Positions 1 through 10,077 of a DNA stretch of 64,000 bases are shown here, piece after piece. The stretch comes from UBA4416 sp036676295 (GTDB lineage Bacteria; Bacteroidota; Bacteroidia; B-17B0; Aurantibacillaceae), in NCBI GenBank assembly GCA_036676295.1, contig JAKFDE010000016.1, positions 248,001-312,000 of the forward strand. Reading direction: 5' to 3'. Position 1 is the first letter of the stretch. Each line of letters opens with the position of its first letter. The notes beneath the pieces are model-generated. The model was given only the letters and a program-made list of their open reading frames with translations. It was not told the origin of the DNA and ran no database searches. The translations under genes and the position numbers were made by a program.

Positions 1-55
1 TTACGACTTTGTTCTATATAAGGAATCTCTTTTAACACTTAAAAACGGATACTAA

Positions 56-715
56 TTATTTACTTGCTGTAAACCAGCGATTATGCTCTATGGGGCGGTC
101 TTCTTTAATAAAAGCACGATACCATCCTTGATCAATAATATTAGTTTTATACCCTAATTCTTGAAGAAACTTGATACAATCAATTTCCAATTGCAAGGTG
201 TGTGTTTCTATAACAAAATAACAATTATTATTTATGATAGTATTACGCATACCCTGTAAAACATCTAATTCACCTCCATCAACATCAATTTTAAATAACA
301 AAGACTTATCTTTCTCATGAAATAGTTCATCTATACTCAAATTTTTATCATCATTTAAGTTAGATACAAACTTAGCATAATGTTCGTAGTCAATTTTAAA
401 TCCATTTAATTTAAAATGCTCTTCTTGTTCGGCTTTAAATTTGGTTTGAGCCTCAAACATATAAATATGTCCTGTTGCGTTAAACTTTTTGTATAACAAA
501 CTATAGTAGCCATCAGATGCTCCAATATCAAAAAAATAATTACATATTTTAGAATAATCTTTAAATGGTTTTTGAATTTCTCTTTCATCCAAGCCAAGGA
601 TTCTTTGGGCTTTTGAAGAAACATCTATATTCATTTTTAAACCTTTACCTATTCCTCCTTTAATGGTTTGGATTTGGCTGTCTCCAAAAATCATTTTTTT
701 GATCGCTTTTTTCAT
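56..715 (-). CDS. FkbM-family SAM-dependent methyltransferase
   Basis: Predicted to O-methylate a sugar or glycan, using S-adenosylmethionine. The 219-residue protein has the glycine-rich SAM loop FFDIGASDGYYSLLY at about residues 62-76 and the FkbM signature LLFKIDVDGGELDVLQGM near 139-156, where the acidic VDGGE stretch is typical of the family. The start is ATG at 713-715. It is the last complete gene of the long polysaccharide run at the left edge and lies 31 bases beyond the acyltransferase. The substrate cannot be read from sequence. A second FkbM enzyme lies at 8407-9114. Bases 1-55 beyond its stop show nothing I can assign. Confidence 0.85.
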   Translation of the reverse strand: MKKAIKKMIFGDSQIQTIKGGIGKGLKMNIDVSSKAQRILGLDEREIQKPFKDYSKICNYFFDIGASDGYYSLLYKKFNATGHIYMFEAQTKFKAEQEEHFKLNGFKIDYEHYAKFVSNLNDDKNLSIDELFHEKDKSLLFKIDVDGGELDVLQGMRNTIINNNCYFVIETHTLQLEIDCIKFLQELGYKTNIIDQGWYRAFIKEDRPIEHNRWFTASK

Positions 716-746
716 TTTAATAATTCCGATTTAATAATTTATTGTT

Positions 747-1847
747 TTAGACTTGTAACGACGCGCTTTTAAATTTATACTTGTTTTTAGGATAATATTT
801 CTCCCTTAATTTTAAAGCTGGTATTTCAATTATTTTTGACATTAATACACCTGAAAGGATACTGCCACCTAAGTATAAAATAGAAAATAAAATTTGATTA
901 AAGTTTATTGTATTGGGGTCAAATAATTGAGTTAAATGTTTTAAAAAAAGCATATGAAATAAATATATCGTGTAAGAATAAATGCCAACCCAAGCAATGA
1001 AACTGAAAATGCTTTTTGAAATAACATTATTAAAAATCGGGTAAGTTTTTTTGTTTGTAATAAATACTGAATTTACAATACCAAAACCAATATATAATAG
1101 AGTAAACCCAATAGTACTAATGAAATAAGATTTAACGGAGAAAATAAATGGAACTGATAATAATACTAAAGAAAAAACAATAAGGATATTGGTATACTTA
1201 GAGAAAAAAGTATCGAATCTATCACGAGCTAAATGGTATTGAGCCGCCAAAAAAACACCAAATAGCATTGAGTCTAATCTTAAATGAGTTGGAAAATGAT
1301 GAATTCTAACAGAATATTCTGGGTGTCTGTAGTGAGTGAGTATTCTTAAAATAAAACAAAGAATAAAAAATACAAAGCAAAATAAAGAAATATCCTTCAA
1401 AGAAATGCTTTTTTTGAATTTGATATAAAGAACTACTGATATTATTAGAAAAAAATAAAAATGTTCTTCAACGGCCAGCGACCATGTTTGACCCCAGACG
1501 GCACTGGTATAATTTTGGGTAAACGTTATTTCGCACAAATACCTTAGCAGTTGTTTAGTGTCTAAGCTATGTGTAAAAAAATCAATGATAAACGAAATTA
1601 TTAGCAGTGCAAAAAATGAAGGATAGATCTTAAACCCTCTTCTAATTAAAAAAAGTTTAGCATCTATTTCATTATATTTTTTATACTCAATAAAAAGCAG
1701 TCCGGATACAAGGAATCCACTCAATACAAAAAACAGATCAACTCCCATCCATCCGGCTTTATGCAAAATTGGAGACATGGGATGATGACTAAAGAGCACC
1801 AAAAGTATTGCAATCCCTCTTAAAAAATCAATTTCTTTAATTCTCAT
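747..1847 (-). CDS. acyltransferase 3 family membrane protein (OafA/WecH-like)
   Basis: Integral-membrane O-acyltransferase, most likely adding acetyl groups to the polysaccharide made by this cluster. The 366-residue protein opens with the family signature EIDFLRGIAILLVLFSH, where Arg and His lie in the first membrane helix, followed by GVDLFFVLSGFLVSGLLF. About ten hydrophobic segments follow. The conserved WSLAVEEHFYFF motif is near residues 122-133. It starts with ATG, 15 bases after the upstream glycosyltransferase. The acyl donor and target position are unknown. Confidence 0.92.
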   Translation of the reverse strand: MRIKEIDFLRGIAILLVLFSHHPMSPILHKAGWMGVDLFFVLSGFLVSGLLFIEYKKYNEIDAKLFLIRRGFKIYPSFFALLIISFIIDFFTHSLDTKQLLRYLCEITFTQNYTSAVWGQTWSLAVEEHFYFFLIISVVLYIKFKKSISLKDISLFCFVFFILCFILRILTHYRHPEYSVRIHHFPTHLRLDSMLFGVFLAAQYHLARDRFDTFFSKYTNILIVFSLVLLSVPFIFSVKSYFISTIGFTLLYIGFGIVNSVFITNKKTYPIFNNVISKSIFSFIAWVGIYSYTIYLFHMLFLKHLTQLFDPNTINFNQILFSILYLGGSILSGVLMSKIIEIPALKLREKYYPKNKYKFKSASLQV

Positions 1848-1862
1848 AATTTCCAGTCTAAA

Positions 1863-3095
1863 TTACAAAGTTAATTTATCAAGAAACGTTTTCTGCCTCT
1901 GATTATATTCTTTCCAAGAGTACTTCAAAGCAGCTGCACGGGCACTAAGACGAATAGCTGTCCATTCATCGACATTTTTATTACATAATCTTGTTATTGC
2001 TTTTTCAATAGCACTTATATCGCGAATAGGCACAATATAACCATTCACATCCTCTTCAATTAACTCAGGCCCAATAGAATGAGCTGTAGTAATTACGGGT
2101 AACCCGGCAGCCATAGCTTCAACAATAACAAGCGCAAAGCCTTCAAAAATTGTAGGTAAAACCAAAGCATCAAACTCGTGGTAACTCTCAAACAATTTTT
2201 GTTGAGAAACCGAACCATGATAGGTATATACATCTTTATACTTTTCAAAAGCCGTTCCTGAACCAAACACATTTCCAATGATATGCAATTCTACTTGTGA
2301 CTTATTAAAACTTTTCATGGCTTCAAGTAGATAATAAATTCCTTTTCGCTGAGTAACAGTTCCGGCATACAACAATTTTAAGGGTTTATTTTTGTCTCGT
2401 TTTTTCTCAACGTATTTGATGTGTTCGACATCTGCTCCTAGTGGCAATACATGAATTTTATTTTCCGGGACACCAGATTCTGTTAATGACAATTTTGTGA
2501 ATTTTGAAGCTGCTATAACAATATCAGCCACCCTTGGCTCTTCAACCAAACGTTTTTCATAATGTGGGGGGAAATCAACATTTGAAATACTATCCGCCCA
2601 GTCAGGCAACAAGTGTTTTTCTTCATTTAAAATACTTTTTGCAAAAGTAACATGGGCGGTTGCCAATTCACATATTGCCAAACCTCCCACATTTTTTGTT
2701 TTCTTCAAAGAGTTCAAACAACTTCCTTGAAAACCCCAAAATACTTTTGGCTTTATTTTCAATATCACATTAGAAACATAAGTGTCAAATTTTACATCTC
2801 TGGCGTACACTAATTCTTCTATCTTTTTAGAATCCTGTTTTAATAATTTTCCAAAATATTCAGGCATTTCAAAGCGCCAATTAGCAGACACTTTATTACC
2901 AGAAAGTCCCGGCAAAAAACGTCTTGTCCAAAATTGATTTTGATTTTTGAGAAAATAGTTTTGTAAATAATTACTCTTTATATACGAACTTGTATAAAAC
3001 GTATCTAAAAACCCCAAATCGTTCAATGATTTTGCAACATGATAAGAATGCTGTTTGCCTGAATGGGAAATAACTATTTGATTATTTGCTTTCAA
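1863..3095 (-). CDS. glycosyltransferase family 4 (GT-B)
   Basis: Predicted retaining GT-B transferase of the polysaccharide cluster. In 410 residues the C-terminal nucleotide-sugar domain shows LLYAGTVTQRKGIYYLLEAM near 242-261 and the E-x7-E type motif FEGFALVIVEAMAAGLPVIT near 318-337. The only sensible start is a TTG at 3093-3095 directly after the TAG of the upstream methyltransferase, giving TAG-TTG-AAA. An in-frame stop blocks any earlier start and the next methionine is far inside. This predicts tight translational coupling. Donor and acceptor are not predictable. Confidence 0.88.
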   Translation of the reverse strand: MKANNQIVISHSGKQHSYHVAKSLNDLGFLDTFYTSSYIKSNYLQNYFLKNQNQFWTRRFLPGLSGNKVSANWRFEMPEYFGKLLKQDSKKIEELVYARDVKFDTYVSNVILKIKPKVFWGFQGSCLNSLKKTKNVGGLAICELATAHVTFAKSILNEEKHLLPDWADSISNVDFPPHYEKRLVEEPRVADIVIAASKFTKLSLTESGVPENKIHVLPLGADVEHIKYVEKKRDKNKPLKLLYAGTVTQRKGIYYLLEAMKSFNKSQVELHIIGNVFGSGTAFEKYKDVYTYHGSVSQQKLFESYHEFDALVLPTIFEGFALVIVEAMAAGLPVITTAHSIGPELIEEDVNGYIVPIRDISAIEKAITRLCNKNVDEWTAIRLSARAAALKYSWKEYNQRQKTFLDKLTL

Positions 3096-3809
3096 CTATT
3101 TCTTTTTCAATCCAAGTAAAGCAATATGTAAAGCAGAACGGTAAGGATTAACTCCCTGACTTCTTATGCCAGTAATTAATACATCGCATTTAGATTTAAT
3201 TAATTTGTAATTATTAAAGACAGAATAAGAGTAAAACAAACCATCTGCCTGAGAAATTTGATAGTGTTTCCCTTTTGTTCTTATAAAATTAAAGGCATTC
3301 CATAAACCAAAAAAATTCAATGCCTGTTTAAATGAGCGAGAAACAAGACCACCTTGCCCGAAATTATTAGAATCTGAAATAAAAATTCCTTTGGCTCCTA
3401 CCCTTAGCATTTCTGTTACTACCTTTTCCGGATATCTTACATGATGCAAAACGCCATATTCGCATACCAGATCATAGCTATTATCTGTTAAACTAAGATT
3501 GTTCCCGTCACCATCAATAAGTTCAGATTCTAATAATCCTTTTTTATACCCTTCTTCTCTTAAAGCTTTTACCGGCTCAATGCCTAAAACTTTAATATCA
3601 GGGAATTTGTTTTTCAAAAACAACAAGGTTCGTCCTGTACCAGCTCCAATGTCTAAAACCGATTTTATATTGTAAAATGTAATATAAGCGCTCATTAACT
3701 CCAATGCCAGCATATGCTCTTTGTCGGTATGCAAAACATGCATATCATCATACTGATTAGCCGTTTTAGAATAATATTGTTCTTGGATTGTTTCCGGGGT
3801 TAAATTCAT
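3096..3809 (-). CDS. class I SAM-dependent methyltransferase
   Basis: 237-residue methyltransferase, presumably acting on a sugar or lipid-linked glycan. SAM motif I is SVLDIGAGTGRTLLFL near residues 50-65. An acidic residue for the ribose lies in VLGIEPVK, and the post-I motif YDLVCEYGVLHHVRYPEKVV is near 108-127, as in Methyltransf_11/25 proteins. Starts with ATG. Its TAG stop touches the TTG start of the next glycosyltransferase, so the two look coupled. Confidence 0.87.
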   Translation of the reverse strand: MNLTPETIQEQYYSKTANQYDDMHVLHTDKEHMLALELMSAYITFYNIKSVLDIGAGTGRTLLFLKNKFPDIKVLGIEPVKALREEGYKKGLLESELIDGDGNNLSLTDNSYDLVCEYGVLHHVRYPEKVVTEMLRVGAKGIFISDSNNFGQGGLVSRSFKQALNFFGLWNAFNFIRTKGKHYQISQADGLFYSYSVFNNYKLIKSKCDVLITGIRSQGVNPYRSALHIALLGLKKK

Positions 3810-3819
3810 ATTCTCTTAT

Positions 3820-4959
3820 TTAATTTATTCTATTTTTAATTTCTTGGATTTCTTTTTTGATAACTGTTTCCCATAAAAAATTATCGTTCACTTTTTTGAT
3901 CGCATTACGTTTAAAATTACTGATTTCTTCGGGAGAAATTTTAATTATTTTTTCAAGAACGGTTTTGATCGCTTTTGAAGAAAAAGGAGGTATTAAAAAC
4001 CCTTCTTTATCAGAAACTAAGACAGGAATTGCCCCCACATCAGTTGTAACAATACCACAACCGCTTGCCATAGCTTCTACAATAACATTCGGCATTCCTT
4101 CCGAATGAGAAGGCGCTACTAAAAAATCAGACTCTTTTAAGATATCCTTAATAGCTTCCTCACTTTTTAATACGCCATGATATATAACAGATGGATGCTG
4201 AATCTTTAAATGTTCAGGTAATTCACCTATAAAATGGAATTTAAAATCATGCTGATTAACAAGTTCTGAAAGAGCTTCAAATAATTCAACAATTCCTTTT
4301 CTCACATCAAATCGTCCAACAAAACAAAATGTTCTTACTTGTTGAACAGTAGGATTTTCATTTACCCAGGATTGGGTTATTCCTGTTGGTATTTCTATTA
4401 TTCTAGACGATGGTAAGTTAAATGCTTCTTGAACCAACTTTGTTAATTTTCCGCCATATGAATACACATAATCTGCGTTTTGATTCAAATAAGTAACCAA
4501 AGGCATATACATGATCTTTCTTAACTTATTTTTCAGAGAATTATTTTTTTGTAAGATCTCATAGCCATGAAGCCTTAAGGCGATTGGCGGAAGATTTTTT
4601 CCTTTCTTTTTTTCCTTTATAAAACGCCAGCCACAATAACCTTTTGTGTAAATATAATCTACTGGTGGTTGCAACTGGAATGTTTCGTAAATCGTTGAAC
4701 TATAATCATAAGATTCTTTAAAATAATGCCCGGGGTATTTTTTATACTTTGGAAAAGTAAATACAAAAGAATTCAGATATGCTTTTTCTTCTTCAGTAAA
4801 ATATTCCAATTTAGATATATCATATTGGCTTTCATTACAGTGATAAAGATCCACATGAATTTTATTTTGCAAAAACAGCTTTACTAAAAAATAGCTATGC
4901 TTTTGCATTCCACCTATTACATAGGGCCAAATTCCATCGGTTATAACTGCTACTCGCAT
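3820..4959 (-). CDS. glycosyltransferase family 4 (GT-B)
   Basis: 379-residue GT4 enzyme. The N-terminal half starts MRVAVITDGIWPYVIGGMQK, the usual GT4 acceptor-domain opening with the GGMQKH loop. The donor domain has CFVGRFDVRKGIVELFEAL near 207-225 and SEGMPNVIVEAMASGCGIVT near 286-305. Cytoplasmic, peripheral to the membrane, adding one sugar of the repeat unit. ATG start; one base separates its start from the stop of the gene behind it (stop at 4961). Confidence 0.9.
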   Translation of the reverse strand: MRVAVITDGIWPYVIGGMQKHSYFLVKLFLQNKIHVDLYHCNESQYDISKLEYFTEEEKAYLNSFVFTFPKYKKYPGHYFKESYDYSSTIYETFQLQPPVDYIYTKGYCGWRFIKEKKKGKNLPPIALRLHGYEILQKNNSLKNKLRKIMYMPLVTYLNQNADYVYSYGGKLTKLVQEAFNLPSSRIIEIPTGITQSWVNENPTVQQVRTFCFVGRFDVRKGIVELFEALSELVNQHDFKFHFIGELPEHLKIQHPSVIYHGVLKSEEAIKDILKESDFLVAPSHSEGMPNVIVEAMASGCGIVTTDVGAIPVLVSDKEGFLIPPFSSKAIKTVLEKIIKISPEEISNFKRNAIKKVNDNFLWETVIKKEIQEIKNRIN

Positions 4960-4960
4960 A

Positions 4961-6097
4961 TTAAGAACGATCTATTAATAGATCTTTATAATTGTTTATA
5001 AAACTACTCTTAGAAAAGTATTGTTTTGCAAAGGCGTTTAATTTAATTCTATCTTCTATAGCAATAGTCTTTCGACTACCGCCAGATCTACCATTTAAAA
5101 TACCATTGGAAAAATTTTCAACAAATTCGGAATAATCTCCTAAATGATTTGAAATAATTACTTTAAGTCCGCATACGATGTACTCAGCAAATTTAACCGG
5201 TGAGGCCACTTTATTTGTTACCGATTCCTCTCTGATTAATAATCCATAATCACCTGACAACAAATATTTAGGGACTTCGTTTGCTTTTAATTTTTGACAA
5301 GATACTTGATCTGGAAATTGATTTTTAAGGCTTAATATATTTTCATCTATATCAGATAAAAACATCAATTTATTATTTGCATCAGCTTTTAGAACCGGTA
5401 CCATAAAATCTTTCAACAGATCAAATGATTGCCAACCTGCAACAGAACCCGAATAAATAAAAACCACATCGTTTTCACTAAACCCAATTTCATTACGAGC
5501 TTGTTTGATGGATTGTTCAGAAACAACAACATTTTGATATAACTGATTTAATGTACATGGAATAACAACATGCTGTGTTAAATTATAAGCGAATTCTTTT
5601 TCCCAATATTCTACCATTTTGTGAGAAACTGCAATTCTATAATTGGAATTCAAAACCGCTGTTTTTTCTAATGAAAATATTTCAGAGAGCATGATCGGAT
5701 TCTCAACCACTTTATACTCTTTCCACTCTGCGCCTATTGCCCCTCTTCCATCATAGATCGCTTCTTTGATCCATCCTTTTTCTCGCATCTTTAAAGCTAA
5801 TTGTGTTGCCAAAACACTCCGGCCAATAATCTTTGTTGGTTTAAATAAAAAAACAACGAAAGACAATAAAACTATATTTAAACGCCATCTATGAACACCC
5901 GGAAACATTGGTAGAATAATAGATTCAGGCAGTTCTCTTTTTATTTTTGCTCTTTGATTAAAAAAATTTCGGATGGAAATGAATGATATTAATTTAACTT
6001 TTTGATCGAAGTTATGATTCATGAACTTTACAACATCGATCACCTGACTGGAAAAAATTCCGGAGGGATGGTCGTTAAAAGTTAAGTAAAAAATCAT
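4961..6097 (-). CDS. glycosyltransferase, GT4-like
   Basis: 378 residues from the ATG at 6095-6097, which overlaps the TAA stop of wecB as TAATG. An upstream in-frame extension to 6148 would lie inside wecB and is unlikely. The donor domain is recognisable from VVFIYSGSVAGWQSFDLL and from VASPVKFAEYIVCGLKVIIS, the region that binds the nucleotide sugar in GT4 enzymes, but the family match is weaker than for its neighbours. A Rossmann-like N-terminal half with a hydrophobic segment (IVLLSFVVFLF) may attach it to the membrane. Confidence 0.75.
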   Translation of the reverse strand: MIFYLTFNDHPSGIFSSQVIDVVKFMNHNFDQKVKLISFISIRNFFNQRAKIKRELPESIILPMFPGVHRWRLNIVLLSFVVFLFKPTKIIGRSVLATQLALKMREKGWIKEAIYDGRGAIGAEWKEYKVVENPIMLSEIFSLEKTAVLNSNYRIAVSHKMVEYWEKEFAYNLTQHVVIPCTLNQLYQNVVVSEQSIKQARNEIGFSENDVVFIYSGSVAGWQSFDLLKDFMVPVLKADANNKLMFLSDIDENILSLKNQFPDQVSCQKLKANEVPKYLLSGDYGLLIREESVTNKVASPVKFAEYIVCGLKVIISNHLGDYSEFVENFSNGILNGRSGGSRKTIAIEDRIKLNAFAKQYFSKSSFINNYKDLLIDRS

Positions 6098-7185
6098 TAC
6101 GACTGAGCAATAAACTTTAAGATGCGTTCTGTTGATTTCCCATCCCACAACTTAGGAACTTGACCTTTTTTATAGACCCCTGACTCTATTTGAGAAATGT
6201 AATCTTTTATAACCTCTAAATCAAAAGGCACTAACGTATTTGTTCCTTCTGTAATTGTTACAGGTCTTTCTGTATTTGGCCTTAACGTTAAACATGGCTT
6301 TCCTAAAAAAGTAGATTCTTCTTGAATACCACCGCTATCTGTTATGATAAATTTACATTCTTTTACTAATTTTTGAAATGCAAAATAATCCAATGGTTCT
6401 GCTAAAATAATTTTGGTATTAGAAACAAACTTATCTTTTAAACCAAACTCTTCCATTCGCTTCAATGTTCGAGGATGAATAGGAAAAAATACTTTATATC
6501 TTATTGTTAAATACTCTATTAAATTATAAAGTCGGTGCATTTCTTCATAATTATCAACAGTAGCAGGGCGATGCATTGTCATCAAAACAAAATCATCCTT
6601 AGTTAATGCATATTGTTTTAATACATCCGAATTATCTATTTCTTTATCAAATGCCACCATGGTATCGATCATGGTATTACCAACAAATACTATTCTATCT
6701 TGAGCTACTCCTTCTTTTATTAAATTATCATAACCCGTTTGTTCTGTTACAAAGAATATATTAGCTAATTTATCTGTGAGTATTCTATTATGTTCTTCGG
6801 GCATAGATTCATCAAAACTTCTTAAACCACTTTCAATATGAGCCAATTTTATACCCATTTTATTGGCGGTAATAGCCGCCGCTAAAGTTGAATTCACATC
6901 GCCCACTACCACTAATAAGTCAGGCTTAAATTCTTTCAAAATCAATTGTTCTAACTTTTGCATAATATCTGCAATCTGAGAGTTAGGAGAATTTTGAGAA
7001 ATATTTAAAAAATAATCAGGCACTAAATTAAATTGCCTGAAAAATACATCTGCCATTTTATCATCGTAATGTTGGCCTGTATGAACAATTTTCAAATCAA
7101 TATTAGAATAGCCTGATGCCATTTTTTTGAATTGAGTTACCTTAATAAAATTTGGTCTGGTTCCTATTACTATTAAAACATTCAT
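6097..7185 (-). CDS. wecB: UDP-N-acetylglucosamine 2-epimerase (non-hydrolysing)
   Basis: Interconverts UDP-GlcNAc and UDP-ManNAc, supplying a ManNAc-type precursor. The 362-residue length is usual. Diagnostic stretches are IGTRPNFIKVTQFKKM at the N-terminus, VHTGQHYDDKMADVFF, VVGDVNSTLAAAITANKMGI, HIESGLRSFDESMPEEHNR and the C-terminal ITDSGGIQEESTFLGKPCLT. The catalytic acidic and His residues are all present, including His in HIESGLR. ATG start. No ManNAc dehydrogenase lies beside it, so the product may be used as ManNAc. Confidence 0.95.
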   Translation of the reverse strand: MNVLIVIGTRPNFIKVTQFKKMASGYSNIDLKIVHTGQHYDDKMADVFFRQFNLVPDYFLNISQNSPNSQIADIMQKLEQLILKEFKPDLLVVVGDVNSTLAAAITANKMGIKLAHIESGLRSFDESMPEEHNRILTDKLANIFFVTEQTGYDNLIKEGVAQDRIVFVGNTMIDTMVAFDKEIDNSDVLKQYALTKDDFVLMTMHRPATVDNYEEMHRLYNLIEYLTIRYKVFFPIHPRTLKRMEEFGLKDKFVSNTKIILAEPLDYFAFQKLVKECKFIITDSGGIQEESTFLGKPCLTLRPNTERPVTITEGTNTLVPFDLEVIKDYISQIESGVYKKGQVPKLWDGKSTERILKFIAQS

Positions 7186-7221
7186 ATTATATAATTTTTC
7201 ATGTCATTACGTACAACAAGA

Positions 7222-8364
7222 TCATTTTTTAATTTCATTGTATATTTCATTAATTGATTGCATATGTTTTTTAAAGCTAAACTTGTCTATGATCTTTTTT
7301 CTATTCTCTGGACAAATTTTCCACTTTACAATATTATTAAAAGCCTCTACATATTGATCACTGTTTTTCTCTTCGCACAGTATACCATTAATGCCATTTT
7401 CTACAATTTCAGGAATCCCAGCATGAAATGTGGACAAAACAGGAAGTTCTAAAGACATAGCCTCTAATAAAACATTTGGCAACCCTTCCTGGTCGCCATT
7501 TTCAGCGGTGATACTCATTTGAACAAAACAATTCGCTTGACTGGCTAAATCCACCATTTCAGAAGGAGTAACAGGACCTCTCAATGAAACATAATTTTCT
7601 AACTCTAATTCTTTAATCTGTGTTCTTATTTCATTTTCTAATGGACCAAATCCGGCAATAATAAATCTATATTTGTAGACTTTATTTTGATCTACAAATT
7701 TCCTAAAAGCTTCTAATGTGTATTTATGTCCCTTTTTAAAATTAAAAGAAGATACCTGAAGGAAAATAAATTCTTCTGGATTTAATTCGATTGCCTTTCT
7801 TACAAAAAAATCTGTATCAATTCCACTATTAACAGTTGTTGCTAAATTATATGGTTTTATGTAATTATTAATATTTTGTACCAGTGAATTTGATACTGCT
7901 ATTGAATAAACATTTTTAAAGCTCAAATATTTTTTATATTTCTCTAAAACTGCTTTATTATGTATACGTTCGGTTACATCAAATCCGTAAAAAGAAATCA
8001 GAATGGGAATTCCCTTATTCTCATTATTTAAATTTGATACTAATTTTAAAAAATCAGTTCCAAAATGGCAATGAATAATTTCGGGTTTAAAATCTGTAAT
8101 GATTTTATTAATTGACTTTTTGAAAGAGCGGTTATATAGAGAATAATACAACTCTGATTGTTCCAACCACCAACGAAGTTTATTTATTACTTTGTTGAAT
8201 TTAAATGGAACCTCAATCATATTATTTAAAATATATCTAGTGGGATTTTTTCTCACAGAATACACTAACAATAATTCATGTGATTCCTGAACGTTTTTTA
8301 ATTCATTAGTAATAAAAGTAACCGTTTCACTTGCGTAATTTTCTGTATAAGCAAGGACTTTCAT
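7222..8364 (-). CDS. glycosyltransferase family 4 (GT-B)
   Basis: 380-residue GT4 enzyme. HCHFGTDFLKLVSNL near residue 98 and the GFDVTERIHNK loop mark the acceptor domain. FLQVSSFNFKKGHKYTLEAF and DQEGLPNVLLEAMSLELPVL (near 289-308) form the donor-binding domain with the GT4 glutamates. Starts with ATG. AT-rich like its neighbours and spaced 36 bases from wecB. Substrates are not predictable. Confidence 0.9.
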   Translation of the reverse strand: MKVLAYTENYASETVTFITNELKNVQESHELLLVYSVRKNPTRYILNNMIEVPFKFNKVINKLRWWLEQSELYYSLYNRSFKKSINKIITDFKPEIIHCHFGTDFLKLVSNLNNENKGIPILISFYGFDVTERIHNKAVLEKYKKYLSFKNVYSIAVSNSLVQNINNYIKPYNLATTVNSGIDTDFFVRKAIELNPEEFIFLQVSSFNFKKGHKYTLEAFRKFVDQNKVYKYRFIIAGFGPLENEIRTQIKELELENYVSLRGPVTPSEMVDLASQANCFVQMSITAENGDQEGLPNVLLEAMSLELPVLSTFHAGIPEIVENGINGILCEEKNSDQYVEAFNNIVKWKICPENRKKIIDKFSFKKHMQSINEIYNEIKK

Positions 8365-8406
8365 TTAAAATAAAAAATAGTTTTTATTATTCAATTTATA
8401 AAATGA

Positions 8407-9114
8407 TTAATTGATCTCCCAATTTTCCCATACAAATGGGTAATTATAAGTTAAATGATGGGTTTTACTCAACTCATGTTTAATTCTATCGTATCTTTTT
8501 TGAAAATCGGGGTAAAAATCATGAAATTGTATCTGTAAGTTTTTACACTTTTCAATATATCCATTATCAATCATTCGATCCAGCAAATCGTATTCACCGC
8601 CTTCAATATTTATTTTTATCAGATCAACTTGTTTGATTTCATGGTCATTAAAAAAATTCACCACATCCATAATCAAAATATCTTCTTCTACACCCTTTTT
8701 ATGAATGCTCTCACTTCTATTGTAAGAAGAAGCTTCATCCATAACATGAATTTTAAGCGTTTCGTTTTTAGCACCTAAACCATATGGAATAATTTTAATA
8801 GATTGATTATTACTGAAGCGTTTATTCAAATAGTCAACATACTTTTTTACCGGCTCAAAAACAAAAACTGTAGACAAATACCGTGAAAATAATTCTGCTG
8901 CAAAATCGCCTTCATAGCCACCTACATCAATAACCACAGAATCACGTTTCAGGGGGTATTCATATCTTAATTTTTTTTCACAATTATCTGAGTACCATTT
9001 TTCTTTATTTATTTCTGAAAGTGGTAAGTTTTCACTCATTTTAGTTTTTGCTTTTTTATAAAAAAACTGATGTAGTTTATAAAAAGCTCCTGATATTTTG
9101 AATAGTATATTCAT
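8407..9114 (-). CDS. FkbM-family SAM-dependent methyltransferase
   Basis: 235 residues. The SAM loop is SVVIDVGGYEGDFAAELF near residue 60 and the FkbM motif is VDLIKINIEGGEYDLLDRM near 160-178. It is only a distant relative of the FkbM enzyme at 56-715, so the two probably methylate different positions. A short basic N-terminal region (KLHQFFYKKAKTK) may contact membrane or lipid-linked substrate. ATG start, 15 bases after the fucosyltransferase stop. Confidence 0.85.
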   Translation of the reverse strand: MNILFKISGAFYKLHQFFYKKAKTKMSENLPLSEINKEKWYSDNCEKKLRYEYPLKRDSVVIDVGGYEGDFAAELFSRYLSTVFVFEPVKKYVDYLNKRFSNNQSIKIIPYGLGAKNETLKIHVMDEASSYNRSESIHKKGVEEDILIMDVVNFFNDHEIKQVDLIKINIEGGEYDLLDRMIDNGYIEKCKNLQIQFHDFYPDFQKRYDRIKHELSKTHHLTYNYPFVWENWEIN

Positions 9115-9129
9115 ATGATGGATTTCACT

Positions 9130-10029
9130 TTAAATTTTTGCCCAACGTTCAGGCAAAATATCTTTTACGTCATTACTTTTATCGATAAACCAATTATTTG
9201 GGCCAATTATTAAACTATCACGATGTTCGCCCAACCAAGCTGCCCACCATGCAAATGTTGAGTTTGAAATAATAAAATGTTTACATAAAGACAATAATTG
9301 CATATAATTTGCGGCATTTATTCCTGCATGTTCATCTCCAACATAATTGAAGATGGTGTTTGGTATTTTTAATTCATTCTTACACCAATTTATATCATCT
9401 GAAAACACGTAAAATACCGGGCTATCAGTTTTTTCTTTTATTAACGCTATAGCATTAATGTAATATGAAATAGGCAATACTCCTATTGTTTTACTGTAAA
9501 GAGGGCTCGTTACATAATCACCTCTTCTTATATGAACAGCTACTGAGTTTTTTGTTTTAAGTTCCGATGAAAGTTCTGTACTTATAGGTAAAATTGGGTA
9601 TTTAAACTTATAGAGACTTTTTATAGTATCGTGATCGATAAAATATTTTTCGCTTTGAAAAGACCCTACTATACACACATTGTCACTTAATTGCAATAAA
9701 TCGCTATTAAATCCTCTATCTTGTTCAACAATAAGACGATGTTTTTTAAATTGCCATAGTATCTTGTTTATTATCTTTCCAATAAGTGATTTATACACTT
9801 TACCATTAAAATATTCTATTTCTTTATTAGAAGCTATTTCAATCGACAAATCAAATACATCTTCTAAAACGAAATCTCTATGTGTTACGATCTCATGAGG
9901 TTTGCTTTTATCTTTAAGCAGGCTAGTATCTACCTTTAAAACTGTATTATTTTTTTTTGCTAAAGAATAAGCAAATGCATACTGAAACATTTGATTGCCT
10001 AAACCACCTATTAGCCTTACTAAAATCAA
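9130..10029 (-). CDS. alpha-1,2-fucosyltransferase family protein (GT11)
   Basis: 299-residue inverting transferase related to alpha-1,2-fucosyltransferases. The N-terminus LIGGLGNQMFQYAFAYSLAK is the GT11 hallmark. The donor-binding motif VAVHIRRGDYV is near residues 163-173, and the C-terminal FIISNSTFAWWAAWLG is also conserved. It implies fucose, or another GDP-6-deoxy-sugar, in the polymer; GDP-fucose genes are not in the window. The start must be TTG at 10027-10029, because TAA precedes it in frame and the conserved region begins at once. Confidence 0.92.
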   Translation of the reverse strand: MILVRLIGGLGNQMFQYAFAYSLAKKNNTVLKVDTSLLKDKSKPHEIVTHRDFVLEDVFDLSIEIASNKEIEYFNGKVYKSLIGKIINKILWQFKKHRLIVEQDRGFNSDLLQLSDNVCIVGSFQSEKYFIDHDTIKSLYKFKYPILPISTELSSELKTKNSVAVHIRRGDYVTSPLYSKTIGVLPISYYINAIALIKEKTDSPVFYVFSDDINWCKNELKIPNTIFNYVGDEHAGINAANYMQLLSLCKHFIISNSTFAWWAAWLGEHRDSLIIGPNNWFIDKSNDVKDILPERWAKI

Positions 10030-10077
10030 TTATAATTAATTTTAAAAATCTTACAAAAAATTATAGTCAACACTAAT

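Noticed and set aside
4961..6148. Longer start of the GT4-like gene at 6148
   Set aside because: The added 17 residues lie within wecB, and the TAATG overlap at 6095-6099 is a typical coupled start.
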